A stretch of DNA of 47,255 nucleotides, taken from positions 1-47,255 of the forward strand of contig CAMLIK010000013.1 in NCBI GenBank assembly GCA_946480175.1, written 5' to 3'. Position numbers and translations under genes: made by a program. The first letter of the stretch is position 1; each line of letters begins with the position of its first letter. The notes beneath the pieces are model-generated. The model saw only the letters and a list, made by a program, of their open reading frames with translations. It was not told where the DNA came from and did no database searches. Below, in pieces: positions 17,378 to 25,026 of this stretch. Source of the DNA: an uncultured Gilliamella sp. Lineage in GTDB: Bacteria > Pseudomonadota > Gammaproteobacteria > Enterobacterales > Orbaceae.

Positions 17378-18160
17378 TTAATTTTTAAACGCGGTTTGCA
17401 TTTGTTGATAAAATGCGCAATCGGTACGTTCATAAGTTAATGGTGTAATAGCGACATAACCATTATTGACGGCATCAAGCTCTTTTTCGATATCATCCAC
17501 CACACTTTGGTTGCGCTTGGCTCTAAACCAAAAATAGTCATGACCTTCTGGATCTTGTGTATTGGCAATCACAAATTGACTGACATCAGGCTCGCCTTGC
17601 TTGGTGATTTTTATACCTTTTATTTGCTCATCTTGGCAATTAGGGAAGTTGATATTAAAACAGATGTTTTTTGGGGTGGATAGGGCATAGAGTTGTCTGA
17701 TTATTGATTGCGTTAAATGCGTGGCGCAGTGCCAATTGGTTGGTGTGTTATCTTCGCTACTAACTTGACTTAACGCCATGGCAGGTATACCGAGTGTCAT
17801 TGCCATCATTGCCGCTCCTACGGTGCCCGATAATATCGTTTCGAACCCTAAATTAGAACCATTATTGATTCCTGACAGCACAAGATCCGGTAATTGGTTA
17901 GCCATTGCTGATTTTATAGCAAATAAAGAACAGTCGGCAGGGGTACCATAGACCGCATATTCTGTGTGACTACGCTTTTGTACGCGAAATGGTGACTTTA
18001 AACTCACCGAACAAGAAACACCACTCTGATCGACAATAGGCGCTACTACCCAAACTTGGTTAGCAATATTTTCCGCGACGTTTTTTAAAATTCGGATCCC
18101 TAGTGCATCAATTCCGTCGTCATTGACTAACAATACTCGATTTACTAATTTTTTTGACAT
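17378..18160 (-). CDS. surE: 5'/3'-nucleotidase SurE
   Basis: SurE is a metal-dependent survival protein phosphatase that acts on nucleoside monophosphates and polyphosphate. The 260-residue protein starts with VLLVNDDGIDALGIRIL, whose Asp14 and Asp15 bind metal. It continues with VVAPIVDQSGVSCSVSL, YAVYGTPADCS, and the active-site loop LVLSGINNGSNLGFETILSGTVGAA. The C-terminus has the family dimerisation arm. It lies 24 bases downstream of ypfJ on the same strand and is probably cotranscribed with it. The partners usual in E. coli (truD, pcm, nlpD, rpoS) are not next to it. Confidence 0.95.
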   Translation of the reverse strand: MSKKLVNRVLLVNDDGIDALGIRILKNVAENIANQVWVVAPIVDQSGVSCSVSLKSPFRVQKRSHTEYAVYGTPADCSLFAIKSAMANQLPDLVLSGINNGSNLGFETILSGTVGAAMMAMTLGIPAMALSQVSSEDNTPTNWHCATHLTQSIIRQLYALSTPKNICFNINFPNCQDEQIKGIKITKQGEPDVSQFVIANTQDPEGHDYFWFRAKRNQSVVDDIEKELDAVNNGYVAITPLTYERTDCAFYQQMQTAFKN

Positions 18161-18184
18161 ATTGGTTCCCTTACTTAAATTTCC

Positions 18185-19036
18185 TTATTGGATAAATGTA
18201 TTGCACTGATCCATCGACCCACTAACAAAGCCACGTTTAAACCACATATAGCGTTGTTTTGATGTACCATGAGTAAAACTATCAGGAATAACATAACCAT
18301 TGTTTTGCTGTTGCAGACGATCATCACCAATTGCTTGCACGGTATTGAGAGCTTGCTCAATATCGCCCACTTCTAAAATATGCTGTTTTTGCATAGCATT
18401 ACCCCATAAACCGGCATAACAATCGGCTTGCAATTCAAGTTTTATGGATAGCTGATTTGATTGATTTTGACCTAATTGCTCGACCTTATCAAAAGTGCCA
18501 AGTAAATTTTGTACATGGTGCCCAACTTCATGCGCAATCACATAACCTTGCGCAAAGTTACCTCCGCCACCAAGACGATTTTTCATCTCTTGATAAAATG
18601 ATAAATCCAGATAAACGGTTTTATCTAAATTACAATAAAATGGCCCCATCATAGCTTGACCAGTACCACATAGCGTTCGGGTTGCACCGCTATACAGTAC
18701 CAGTTTAGGGGGAATATACGTTTTGCCTAATTGTTGGAATTGTTCTTGCCAAAAATCCTCGGTGCTGGCTAAGATCACTGAAGTAAATTTAGCGGCGTCA
18801 TTGTCGTTAAGCGGGGCGTCATCAACTTGGCTTGTTGATGTGTTATCGCCCAAATTAATGACATTACTGTCTAGTAAGCCCGTTAAGTCAACACCATAGT
18901 AGCTGGCAACTAACACGACAAGAAATAAAATAATTTTACCTTTACCACCAATTGGGATGCGTGTCCCACTATCACTTGCTGATTGTGAGCGGCGATCTTC
19001 AATGTTATCACTCTCTCTTTGGTCTCTCCATCGCAT
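18185..19036 (-). CDS. ypfJ: YpfJ/KPN_00337-type neutral zinc metallopeptidase
   Basis: The 283-residue protein has a short charged N-terminus ([16 protein letters not shown]) and one membrane anchor at about 34-50 ([15 protein letters not shown]). A periplasmic zinc-peptidase domain follows, with the motif HEVGHH at 169-174. WEEQF-like DFWQEQF (94-100), [15 protein letters not shown], and [12 protein letters not shown] (third zinc ligand region) are conserved in this family. Substrates are unknown. The length agrees with E. coli YpfJ (about 287). surE follows 24 bases downstream. It is divergent from the ProP-type gene. Confidence 0.92.
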   Translation of the reverse strand: MRWRDQRESDNIEDRRSQSASDSGTRIPIGGKGKIILFLVVLVASYYGVDLTGLLDSNVINLGDNTSTSQVDDAPLNDNDAAKFTSVILASTEDFWQEQFQQLGKTYIPPKLVLYSGATRTLCGTGQAMMGPFYCNLDKTVYLDLSFYQEMKNRLGGGGNFAQGYVIAHEVGHHVQNLLGTFDKVEQLGQNQSNQLSIKLELQADCYAGLWGNAMQKQHILEVGDIEQALNTVQAIGDDRLQQQNNGYVIPDSFTHGTSKQRYMWFKRGFVSGSMDQCNTFIQ

Positions 19037-19336
19037 AGGGAATACCTCATCAGTTTTGGTATTCTCATTCTAAAGGATAATAGATTAGGTTACTAGTGAC
19101 CATCAACGTGTTTAAACTAAGGAATAATAGCATGGTGTGATAAATGAGTTTTTTTTGTTGAATTTAGGTATATAATCTTTATCTATATGGCATCAATCGT
19201 TGAGTAAAATTGGTGCGTTTTAATCTTAATCTCATATCTTTTTCTTATCATATTTATCACTTTGGCATGGTAGCTGATTGAAGTTAATTATTTGGATCTA
19301 AATCTTGATATTAATGAATTTAAAAGGCGGTATTTC
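19037..19336. other. divergent ypfJ/proP intergenic region
   Basis: I see no gene here. A TATAAT at 19171-19176 on the plus strand, with only a T-rich -35 region, is a possible proP promoter about 160 bases before the start. The in-frame ATG-like start at 19292 lies within this region but is not preferred. Confidence 0.35.
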
Positions 19337-20821
19337 ATGGCAAAATCCAACCATAAACCCCTGGATATTAACGATATTCCCATCATTAATGACAATCAAT
19401 TAAAAAAAGCCACTTGGGCATCGGCTTTTAGTAATGCCATTGAGTGGTATGATTTTGGCGTATATAGCTTTTTGGCTTACATTATTGGGCAGGTCTTTTT
19501 TCCTCATGTATCACCCAGTGTGCAGATTATTGCAGCGTTATCGACATTTTCCATTCCTTTTTTTATTCGGCCATTAGGTGGGATAATTTTTGGTCTAATT
19601 GGTGATAATATCGGTCGGCAAAAAGTACTATCAATCAGTTTGGTGATAATGTCATTAAGCACGTTTTGCATTGGACTGATTCCAACTTATGAAACTATCG
19701 GCATTACATCGCCCGTTCTATTATTACTTGTAAAATTAGCTCAAGGTTTTTCGATAGGTGGTGAATATTCTGGTTCAGCAACAGTAGTTGCTGAATATTC
19801 ACCTGATCGTAAACGTGGATTTATTGGTGGCTGGCTTGATTTTGGTTCAATGGTTGGATTTATTTTAGGGGCAGGTTTAGTGGTGTTCTTATCGATGTTA
19901 CTTGGTCAATCGGCGCTATATCATTGGGGATGGCGGATCCCATTTTTAATTGCTTTACCACTAGGCATAATTAGTTTTATCTTGCATCATATATCCGAAG
20001 AAACACCAACTTTCCAACAACACCTTGAAGCTAGAGAATCAAAAGAAATAGCTGAAACCTCATCAGCGCTAAAAAATATTATTAGCAAATATTGGCGACA
20101 TATTTTAGTTTGTGCGGGCTTAGTTATGGTGACAAATATATCATTCTATTTGCTGTTAACTTATATGCCAAGTTATTTAGCGCATAACTTAAATTATGAC
20201 ACTGAGCATGGCTTACTTATAATTATAGCGATAATGGTCGGAATGTTAATTATTCAACCGGTAATTGGCTTATTAAGTGACAAAGTAGGTCGTAAACCGT
20301 TCATATTAATTGGCAGTATTGGTTTATTGCTGTTATCTTATCCGGCTTTCATGTTAATTAACAGTCAACATATTCCCTTGGTTTTTTTCGGTGTATTTAT
20401 TTTGGCGCTGTTTATTAACTGTTTTACCGGTATTATCACCTCAATATTACCCGCTCTGTTTCCTACCAATATCCGCTATAGCGCTATTGCAAGCATTTTC
20501 AATATTGCAATTATTGTTGCAGGGCTAACGCCAACATTTGTAGCATGGCTAGTTGAATCAACGGGTAACTTATATATGCCAGCCTATTACTTGATGTTGG
20601 TGGGATTCATTGGCGTGATTACCGGTTTTGCCATGCATGAAACTGCTAAAAAACCGTTACACGGCACCACACCAACCGCTGCTAATCGCAACGAAGCTGA
20701 ATCACTTTTGTCTGAACATTTTGATTCAATTGAGGATGAAGTTGAAGATATCGACGAACAGATCGAAGAACTACAAAACAAACGACAGGAACTTGTCGAT
20801 CAGCATCCTAAGTTGGACTAA
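19337..20821 (+). CDS. proP: ProP-type proline/glycine betaine:proton symporter
   Basis: The 494-residue MFS protein of the metabolite:H+ symporter type follows E. coli ProP. It has SNAIEWYDFGVYSFLAY near residues 30-46, FIRPLGGIIFG, GDNIGRQKVL, and the signature KLAQGFSIGGEYSGSATVVAEYSP. GFIGGWLDFGSMVGFILGAG and WGWRIPFLIALPLG follow in pieces. The C-terminus has a heptad-rich coiled coil (about 460-490, EDEVEDIDEQIEELQNKRQE), which in ProP tunes the response to osmolality. This supports osmoprotectant uptake. I chose ATG 19337 because AAAGGCGG lies just upstream; an in-frame TTG at 19292 is less likely. Confidence 0.92.
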   Translation: MAKSNHKPLDINDIPIINDNQLKKATWASAFSNAIEWYDFGVYSFLAYIIGQVFFPHVSPSVQIIAALSTFSIPFFIRPLGGIIFGLIGDNIGRQKVLSISLVIMSLSTFCIGLIPTYETIGITSPVLLLLVKLAQGFSIGGEYSGSATVVAEYSPDRKRGFIGGWLDFGSMVGFILGAGLVVFLSMLLGQSALYHWGWRIPFLIALPLGIISFILHHISEETPTFQQHLEARESKEIAETSSALKNIISKYWRHILVCAGLVMVTNISFYLLLTYMPSYLAHNLNYDTEHGLLIIIAIMVGMLIIQPVIGLLSDKVGRKPFILIGSIGLLLLSYPAFMLINSQHIPLVFFGVFILALFINCFTGIITSILPALFPTNIRYSAIASIFNIAIIVAGLTPTFVAWLVESTGNLYMPAYYLMLVGFIGVITGFAMHETAKKPLHGTTPTAANRNEAESLLSEHFDSIEDEVEDIDEQIEELQNKRQELVDQHPKLD

Positions 20822-21132
20822 CTACCCCTTACTAACCAATTATACCAAATAGAATTTTTTCACTGTTTAAAACTATTATCGTGTTTTTCAAAAAATGTGC
20901 TATCAAATAGGGGGAGTTTAAAATAGGACCATTTTTTTAATAAACACTAATTTTAATCACTTACTTTTATGATTAACTAAGTGACCTTCCTTACAAATTT
21001 TAACAATTATATTAACCAATAAAGATTGTTTTTTTGTAAAATATATCCGGTTTAATATAAAACCACTTAATATAAGCAAGTCAGTTTCTAGTTATCTAAT
21101 CTTCTATTAATTTAATTGACAGGATTGTCGGA
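20822..21132. other. AT-rich intergenic region before the secreted adhesin-like gene
   Basis: No gene is visible in this 311-bp stretch, and there is no intrinsic terminator after proP. Its only recognisable element is a candidate promoter at 21034-21061. Confidence 0.4.
21034..21061 (+). promoter_or_regulatory. candidate sigma-70 promoter of the adhesin-like gene
   Basis: TTGTAA (21034-21039) and TATAAA (21056-21061) are spaced by 16 bases, about 70 bases before the ATG at 21133. Confidence 0.45.
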
Positions 21133-22626
21133 ATGAATTACATCTTTAATAGGCTAATTGATGTTCTAAATTTGTTTAGTCTTAACGAAAGTAGTAGTGT
21201 TTTGCAATATTTCTCTGCAGTTTTCCGCTTTTTTGGTGTACTGATTCGTGGCTGGTTTCCATTCCGGCAAATTATTTTAGCCTTATTACCTATTTTATTG
21301 ATGTTGACTTCTTATTGCAGTCAAGCATTAACAGCTAAAACACGTAATGTTATCAACGGTCACGCACCATATTTAACCTTCGACGGTGGTTATACGCGCG
21401 CGACTAATACCGATGAATTACTCGGGATAACGCTATCCGATGGAACTATCATCACTCGAGCAACAAATAACTCAAGTGCATCAAATCCTATCGAATTACC
21501 TAATGCCGGAGAGACTTTCGCCGATATTGGTACATTTATGCCAACGGATATCAATGCAGATAGAGTCGAGATTGGCACACTGATTAGTCCACCATATAAT
21601 TATGCAGGTGATGATGATGGCGATGGTGATTTTTCAATAGGAGAAGCGAGTTTTTATTTTACTATTTATGATAGGAATAATAATCGTGTAGCACGTAACG
21701 AGACACTAAATATTTGTAATGCACCTTATAGAGTTAAGGTGAGCACGGAAGGTGGTGGAAATCTTAGTACTTATAACGGCGTTCCAAATAGAACTTTTTA
21801 TGGTATAGGCAGAGCCACTTATTATATCAAACCTAAAGGAGAAGAAGAACCAAGGGTCTGTTTTGCGAGGCCTGATGTGACCTATAGTAAAGGTATATAT
21901 GCAGGGCCTTCTTCAGAGTGGGATGTTTATAGCGGGTTTATTCCTCAGTCTACCAATTCGTCATCTTATCATCGAAACTTCCCTACTACTGGTGCTAATA
22001 ATTTGTATTTTGATTTATTGATACAAAATAGCGGTCCTTTAAATTGGGGGGACCCCATCACACAAGGGGGTATCACTGTAACTATGACACCGGATGTTAC
22101 AGGTGAAACAGTCCGCGTTACCCTAACAGGACCTGTAGCCAAACCCGAACAATTAGTAGTAAATCCTTCTAAGCAGGTAGATAAACCCACATTACCGCAA
22201 ACGTTTGAGTTAGTTGGACGAGATAATAGTGGTCAGGCGGTCGTGAAGTATGGTTTTGAGTTAAAGCAGTGGTTTGTCAATCGTGGAAATGTGGATGTAT
22301 GGTACGATAGTGGTAACAACCATACGTTATGGTGTAATAATATAGGTTATCGTCTTTCAAGCATTGCGGATTTAACTAACGCTGTTTATGGAGATTATAT
22401 AGGTGCTACACCTTCGTCGCCGGGTAATTATTACCAGCGTCGAATTGGTGCAGGGCTATTTACTGAATGGGGCGTTATGTCAAACTATGCTGGCGCCAAC
22501 TTTAATTACGAATACGCCGGCAGTAAACAAGGATATTACTTTACGAAAGACGGAAGAGGAGTCAACCAAGGCGGCGGGAGCTTAGGTAGTTTGTTCCGCT
22601 TCTATGGTGTTTGCGTATCGCCTTAG
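21133..22626 (+). CDS. large secreted adhesin/invasin-like protein (DUF823-like), unknown function
   Basis: The 497-residue protein begins with an unusually long leader. About 45 polar/aromatic residues precede a hydrophobic signal segment (IILALLPILLMLT, 47-59), with likely cleavage after SQA at about 63-66. The mature part has NVINGHAPYLTFDGG, FADIGTFMPTD and an EF-hand-like loop at 160-171 (DDDGDGDFSIGE). It then has VARNETLNICNAPY, and GVPNRTFYGIGRATYYIKP. A C-terminal domain from about 395 (CNNIGYRLSSIADLTNA, GLFTEWGVMSNYA, FYGVCVSP) has Cys401 and Cys494 that could pair. This style recalls passenger domains of inverse autotransporters and the DUF823 repeats of Salmonella surface proteins. 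That is memory of the family, not a search. No beta-barrel is present, so how it is anchored is unclear. Confidence 0.65.
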   Translation: MNYIFNRLIDVLNLFSLNESSSVLQYFSAVFRFFGVLIRGWFPFRQIILALLPILLMLTSYCSQALTAKTRNVINGHAPYLTFDGGYTRATNTDELLGITLSDGTIITRATNNSSASNPIELPNAGETFADIGTFMPTDINADRVEIGTLISPPYNYAGDDDGDGDFSIGEASFYFTIYDRNNNRVARNETLNICNAPYRVKVSTEGGGNLSTYNGVPNRTFYGIGRATYYIKPKGEEEPRVCFARPDVTYSKGIYAGPSSEWDVYSGFIPQSTNSSSYHRNFPTTGANNLYFDLLIQNSGPLNWGDPITQGGITVTMTPDVTGETVRVTLTGPVAKPEQLVVNPSKQVDKPTLPQTFELVGRDNSGQAVVKYGFELKQWFVNRGNVDVWYDSGNNHTLWCNNIGYRLSSIADLTNAVYGDYIGATPSSPGNYYQRRIGAGLFTEWGVMSNYAGANFNYEYAGSKQGYYFTKDGRGVNQGGGSLGSLFRFYGVCVSP

Positions 22627-22653
22627 TTTTTATACCTGGTAGAGATAGGAGTA

Positions 22654-22685
22654 ACAAAGTAACCAATAGTGAATGGTTACTTTGT
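22654..22685. repeat. 12-bp inverted repeat after the adhesin-like gene
   Basis: ACAAAGTAACCA (22654-22665) and TGGTTACTTTGT (22674-22685) form a perfect stem with an 8-base loop, 27 bases after the stop. There is no T run, so it may be the 3'-end stem of the mRNA rather than a full intrinsic terminator. Confidence 0.65.
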
Positions 22686-22704
22686 GATAGGTAAATAAAC
22701 AGAC

Positions 22705-22750
22705 AGTGTTGGCGGAATTTTAGATTGCACAATGAAGTCTAGCCGACACT
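22705..22750. repeat. imperfect inverted repeat
   Basis: AGTGTTGGC (22705-22713) can pair with GCCGACACT (22742-22750) with one G-U wobble, enclosing 28 bases. Its role is not known. Confidence 0.4.
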
Positions 22751-22804
22751 ATCACAGGGGTGGTATTAGATGTATAAACCTGAGTATTAAAGGAGCAATA
22801 TAAA

Positions 22805-22945
22805 ATGAAGATTGAAGATATTAGAGTAATAAAACTGTTACTTTTATTGCCGAAGGTAACCATTTAGAGCATTATAATTAGTCATATCAAAATCTAACTT
22901 CGTTCTTATCATCAATAAAAAAGTTGAGGAGCGGGGTTTTTTGAA
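22805..22945 (+). pseudogene. remnant of a LysR-type transcriptional regulator N-terminus
   Basis: A good ribosome binding site (AAGGAG, about 10 bases upstream) precedes ATG 22805. The ATG opens only 20 codons, MKIEDIRVIKLLLLLPKVTI, then a stop. In a shifted frame the text continues FIAEGNHLEHYN, and in another SYQNLTSFLSSIKKLRSGVF. Together these follow the order of a LysR winged-helix N-terminus: the 'edlr.F..va e.gn' helix, then 'SQ.nlt..I..Le..lGv.LF'. Several short deletions or frameshifts broke it, and the effector domain is not recognisable downstream. The match is by eye. Confidence 0.55.
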
Positions 22946-23248
22946 CTCAAATTTCCCATCAATTATTGAAGACAATCATAAAAGAATATAAAAGTTACAA
23001 AAAGTAAAGAAAGGGATTGAAATTCGAAAACCTACGATTACTCTTCATCAGTAGCTTCTTTTCCTCTTAATCTGCTTAATACGCTAATGGTTATCTTTTA
23101 TTTTAGATTCGTTTTAGCTTTTTGTGTCAGTTTTAATCTATCTCACTGTAAAGCGTAATGGATTCTTTTCAATAAGTTGAGTTGGCTATAATATAGGCGG
23201 TGACGGTTGAATTTTTGTGTAACCATAACCCAAATAAGGAAACATAAA
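22946..23248. other. non-coding stretch before dld
   Basis: No intact gene is visible. It may hold decayed 3' parts of the LysR-type gene, but I could not align any of it. A CspE-type or CRP site is not evident. The dld leader with GGAAACA lies at its end. Confidence 0.35.
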
Positions 23249-24961
23249 ATGGCAGAGAATCGTACATCAGACCTTGTTGCGAAGTTAAAAAATATTGTTG
23301 GTGATAAATATACCTTAACTGATGCAAGTCGTACTTTACCATATCGACAAGGTGCGCGTTTTGGGGTGGGGGATGCATTAGCAGTTGTTATTCCGGGTAC
23401 ACTGTTAGAGCAGTGGCAAGTTTTAAAAGCTTGTGTTGAGGCTGATGTGATTGTGATCACGCAGTCTGCTAATACTGGGTTAACTGGCGGTTCAACCCCT
23501 GATGGTAATGATTATGATCGGCCAATTGTAATTGTTAGTACCCGTAGGTTAGATGGTATCCAAGTGATAGAAAATGGTGATCAGGTAGTTTGTTTACCGG
23601 GTAGTACGTTATTTCATCTAGAAAAAGAACTAAAAAAATATCATCGTGGACCTCATTCCGTGATTGGTTCGTCCTGTATTGGTGCTTCGGTTTTGGGTGG
23701 AGTTTGTAATAATTCCGGTGGGGCGTTAATTCAAAGAGGTCCTGCTTATACACAAATGGCGTTATTTGCTCAATTAAATGAGCAAGGTGAGTTACATTTG
23801 GTTAATCATTTAGGGATTGAACTAGGCGATACGCCAGATGCGATTTTACAAAATCTGCAAAAACGCGCTTATACCGATAAAGATGTTAATCCTAATGCGG
23901 GTTTGGGGCATGATCACCATTATTGTGATCATGTGCGACAAATCGACGCCGATACGCCAGCACGATTTAATGCTGATCCGGCTCGTCATTATGAAGCATC
24001 GGGTAGTGCTGGTCGGTTGATGGTGTTTGCGGTGCGATTAGATACGTTTCCTTTAGAGGAAAACACTGCGGTGTTTTATATCGGAACGAATAACACTCGT
24101 GAACTTGATGATATTCGTCGTCATATTTTAGGTAATTTTAAAAATCTACCAATTTCTGGTGAGTATATTCATCGTGATGCGTTTGATATTGCGGCGGTAT
24201 ATGGTAAGCATCTTTTCCTAGCAATTAAGAAGTTAGGAACAGATATGATTCCTCGTTTGTATGCGTTTAAGAATTTGGTTGATCGCATTGCGAAAAAAAT
24301 CCCTTTTTTTTCTGGCAGTTTTTCCGATTGGTTTGCGGTAAATGTCTGTAAGTTGTTACCCAACCATTTACCAAAATCAATGCGTGATTATCGTGACAGT
24401 TATGAACACCATTTAATTTTGAAAATGTCTGACGATGGTATTGCCGAAGCTGAGGTATTTTTAAAGGATTATTTTACCAATAATCCAGCAAATAAGCGCA
24501 GTGGAAGCTATTTCCGTTGTAATGATAAGGAAGCTCAAGCAGCTATGTTGCACCGTTTTGCAACCGCTGGCGCAGCTACGGTTTATCGTAATGTACATAC
24601 GAAAACCGTCGAGGATTTAGTGGCATTAGATATTGCTTTGCGGCGTAATGACAAAGAGTGGTTCGAGACTTTACCGGAAGATATTAGTCAGCATTTTATT
24701 CATAAATTATATTATGGTCACTTTTTTTGTTCGGTGTTCCATCAAGACTATCTGGCTAAAAAGGGCACTGACTGTGCCAAGGTTGAAGAGGAGATGTTAG
24801 TGATACTTGATCAGCGTGGTGCTCAATATCCAGCTGAACATAATGTTGGTCATTTGTATCATGCTAATTCAGATTTGAAAAACTTCTATTATGAGTTAGA
24901 TCCAACTAATAGTTTTAATCCAGGTATTGGTAAGACGTCTAAGAAGAAATTTTGGAAATAA
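23249..24961 (+). CDS. dld: quinone-dependent D-lactate dehydrogenase (FAD)
   Basis: Dld oxidises D-lactate to pyruvate at the inner membrane and passes electrons to quinone, giving respiratory use of fermentation product. The 570-residue protein follows E. coli Dld: YRQGARFGVGDALAVVIPG, ANTGLTGGSTPDGNDYDRP in the FAD domain, and PHSVIGSSCIGASVLGG with CNNSGGALIQRGPAYTQMA. Later come DTPARFNADPARHYEASG, HLILKMSDDG, and HNVGHLYHA with SFNPGIGKTSKKK at the C-terminus. I chose ATG 23249, with AAGGAAACA upstream; the frame is also open to an upstream ATG at 23207, which adds 14 unconserved residues. It is single-gene and has its own terminator. Confidence 0.96.
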   Translation: MAENRTSDLVAKLKNIVGDKYTLTDASRTLPYRQGARFGVGDALAVVIPGTLLEQWQVLKACVEADVIVITQSANTGLTGGSTPDGNDYDRPIVIVSTRRLDGIQVIENGDQVVCLPGSTLFHLEKELKKYHRGPHSVIGSSCIGASVLGGVCNNSGGALIQRGPAYTQMALFAQLNEQGELHLVNHLGIELGDTPDAILQNLQKRAYTDKDVNPNAGLGHDHHYCDHVRQIDADTPARFNADPARHYEASGSAGRLMVFAVRLDTFPLEENTAVFYIGTNNTRELDDIRRHILGNFKNLPISGEYIHRDAFDIAAVYGKHLFLAIKKLGTDMIPRLYAFKNLVDRIAKKIPFFSGSFSDWFAVNVCKLLPNHLPKSMRDYRDSYEHHLILKMSDDGIAEAEVFLKDYFTNNPANKRSGSYFRCNDKEAQAAMLHRFATAGAATVYRNVHTKTVEDLVALDIALRRNDKEWFETLPEDISQHFIHKLYYGHFFCSVFHQDYLAKKGTDCAKVEEEMLVILDQRGAQYPAEHNVGHLYHANSDLKNFYYELDPTNSFNPGIGKTSKKKFWK

Positions 24962-24988
24962 TTTAGATTGCTAAATTCGACATTCATA

Positions 24989-25019
24989 CCACCATTATTG
25001 ATTTAATGGTGGTTTTTTT
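24989..25019 (+). terminator. Rho-independent terminator of dld
   Basis: CCACCATTA (24989-24997) pairs with TAATGGTGG (25004-25012), followed by TTTTTTT. It sits 28 bases after dld and just before the mutS stop on the other strand. Confidence 0.92.
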
Positions 25020-25026
25020 GTTTTAT

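Noticed and set aside
21390..21578. Minus-strand open frame inside the adhesin-like gene
   Set aside because: It is a shadow of the longer conserved plus-strand frame.
23143..23460. Minus-strand frame overlapping the dld start
   Set aside because: It opposes the conserved dld N-terminus and shows no domain.
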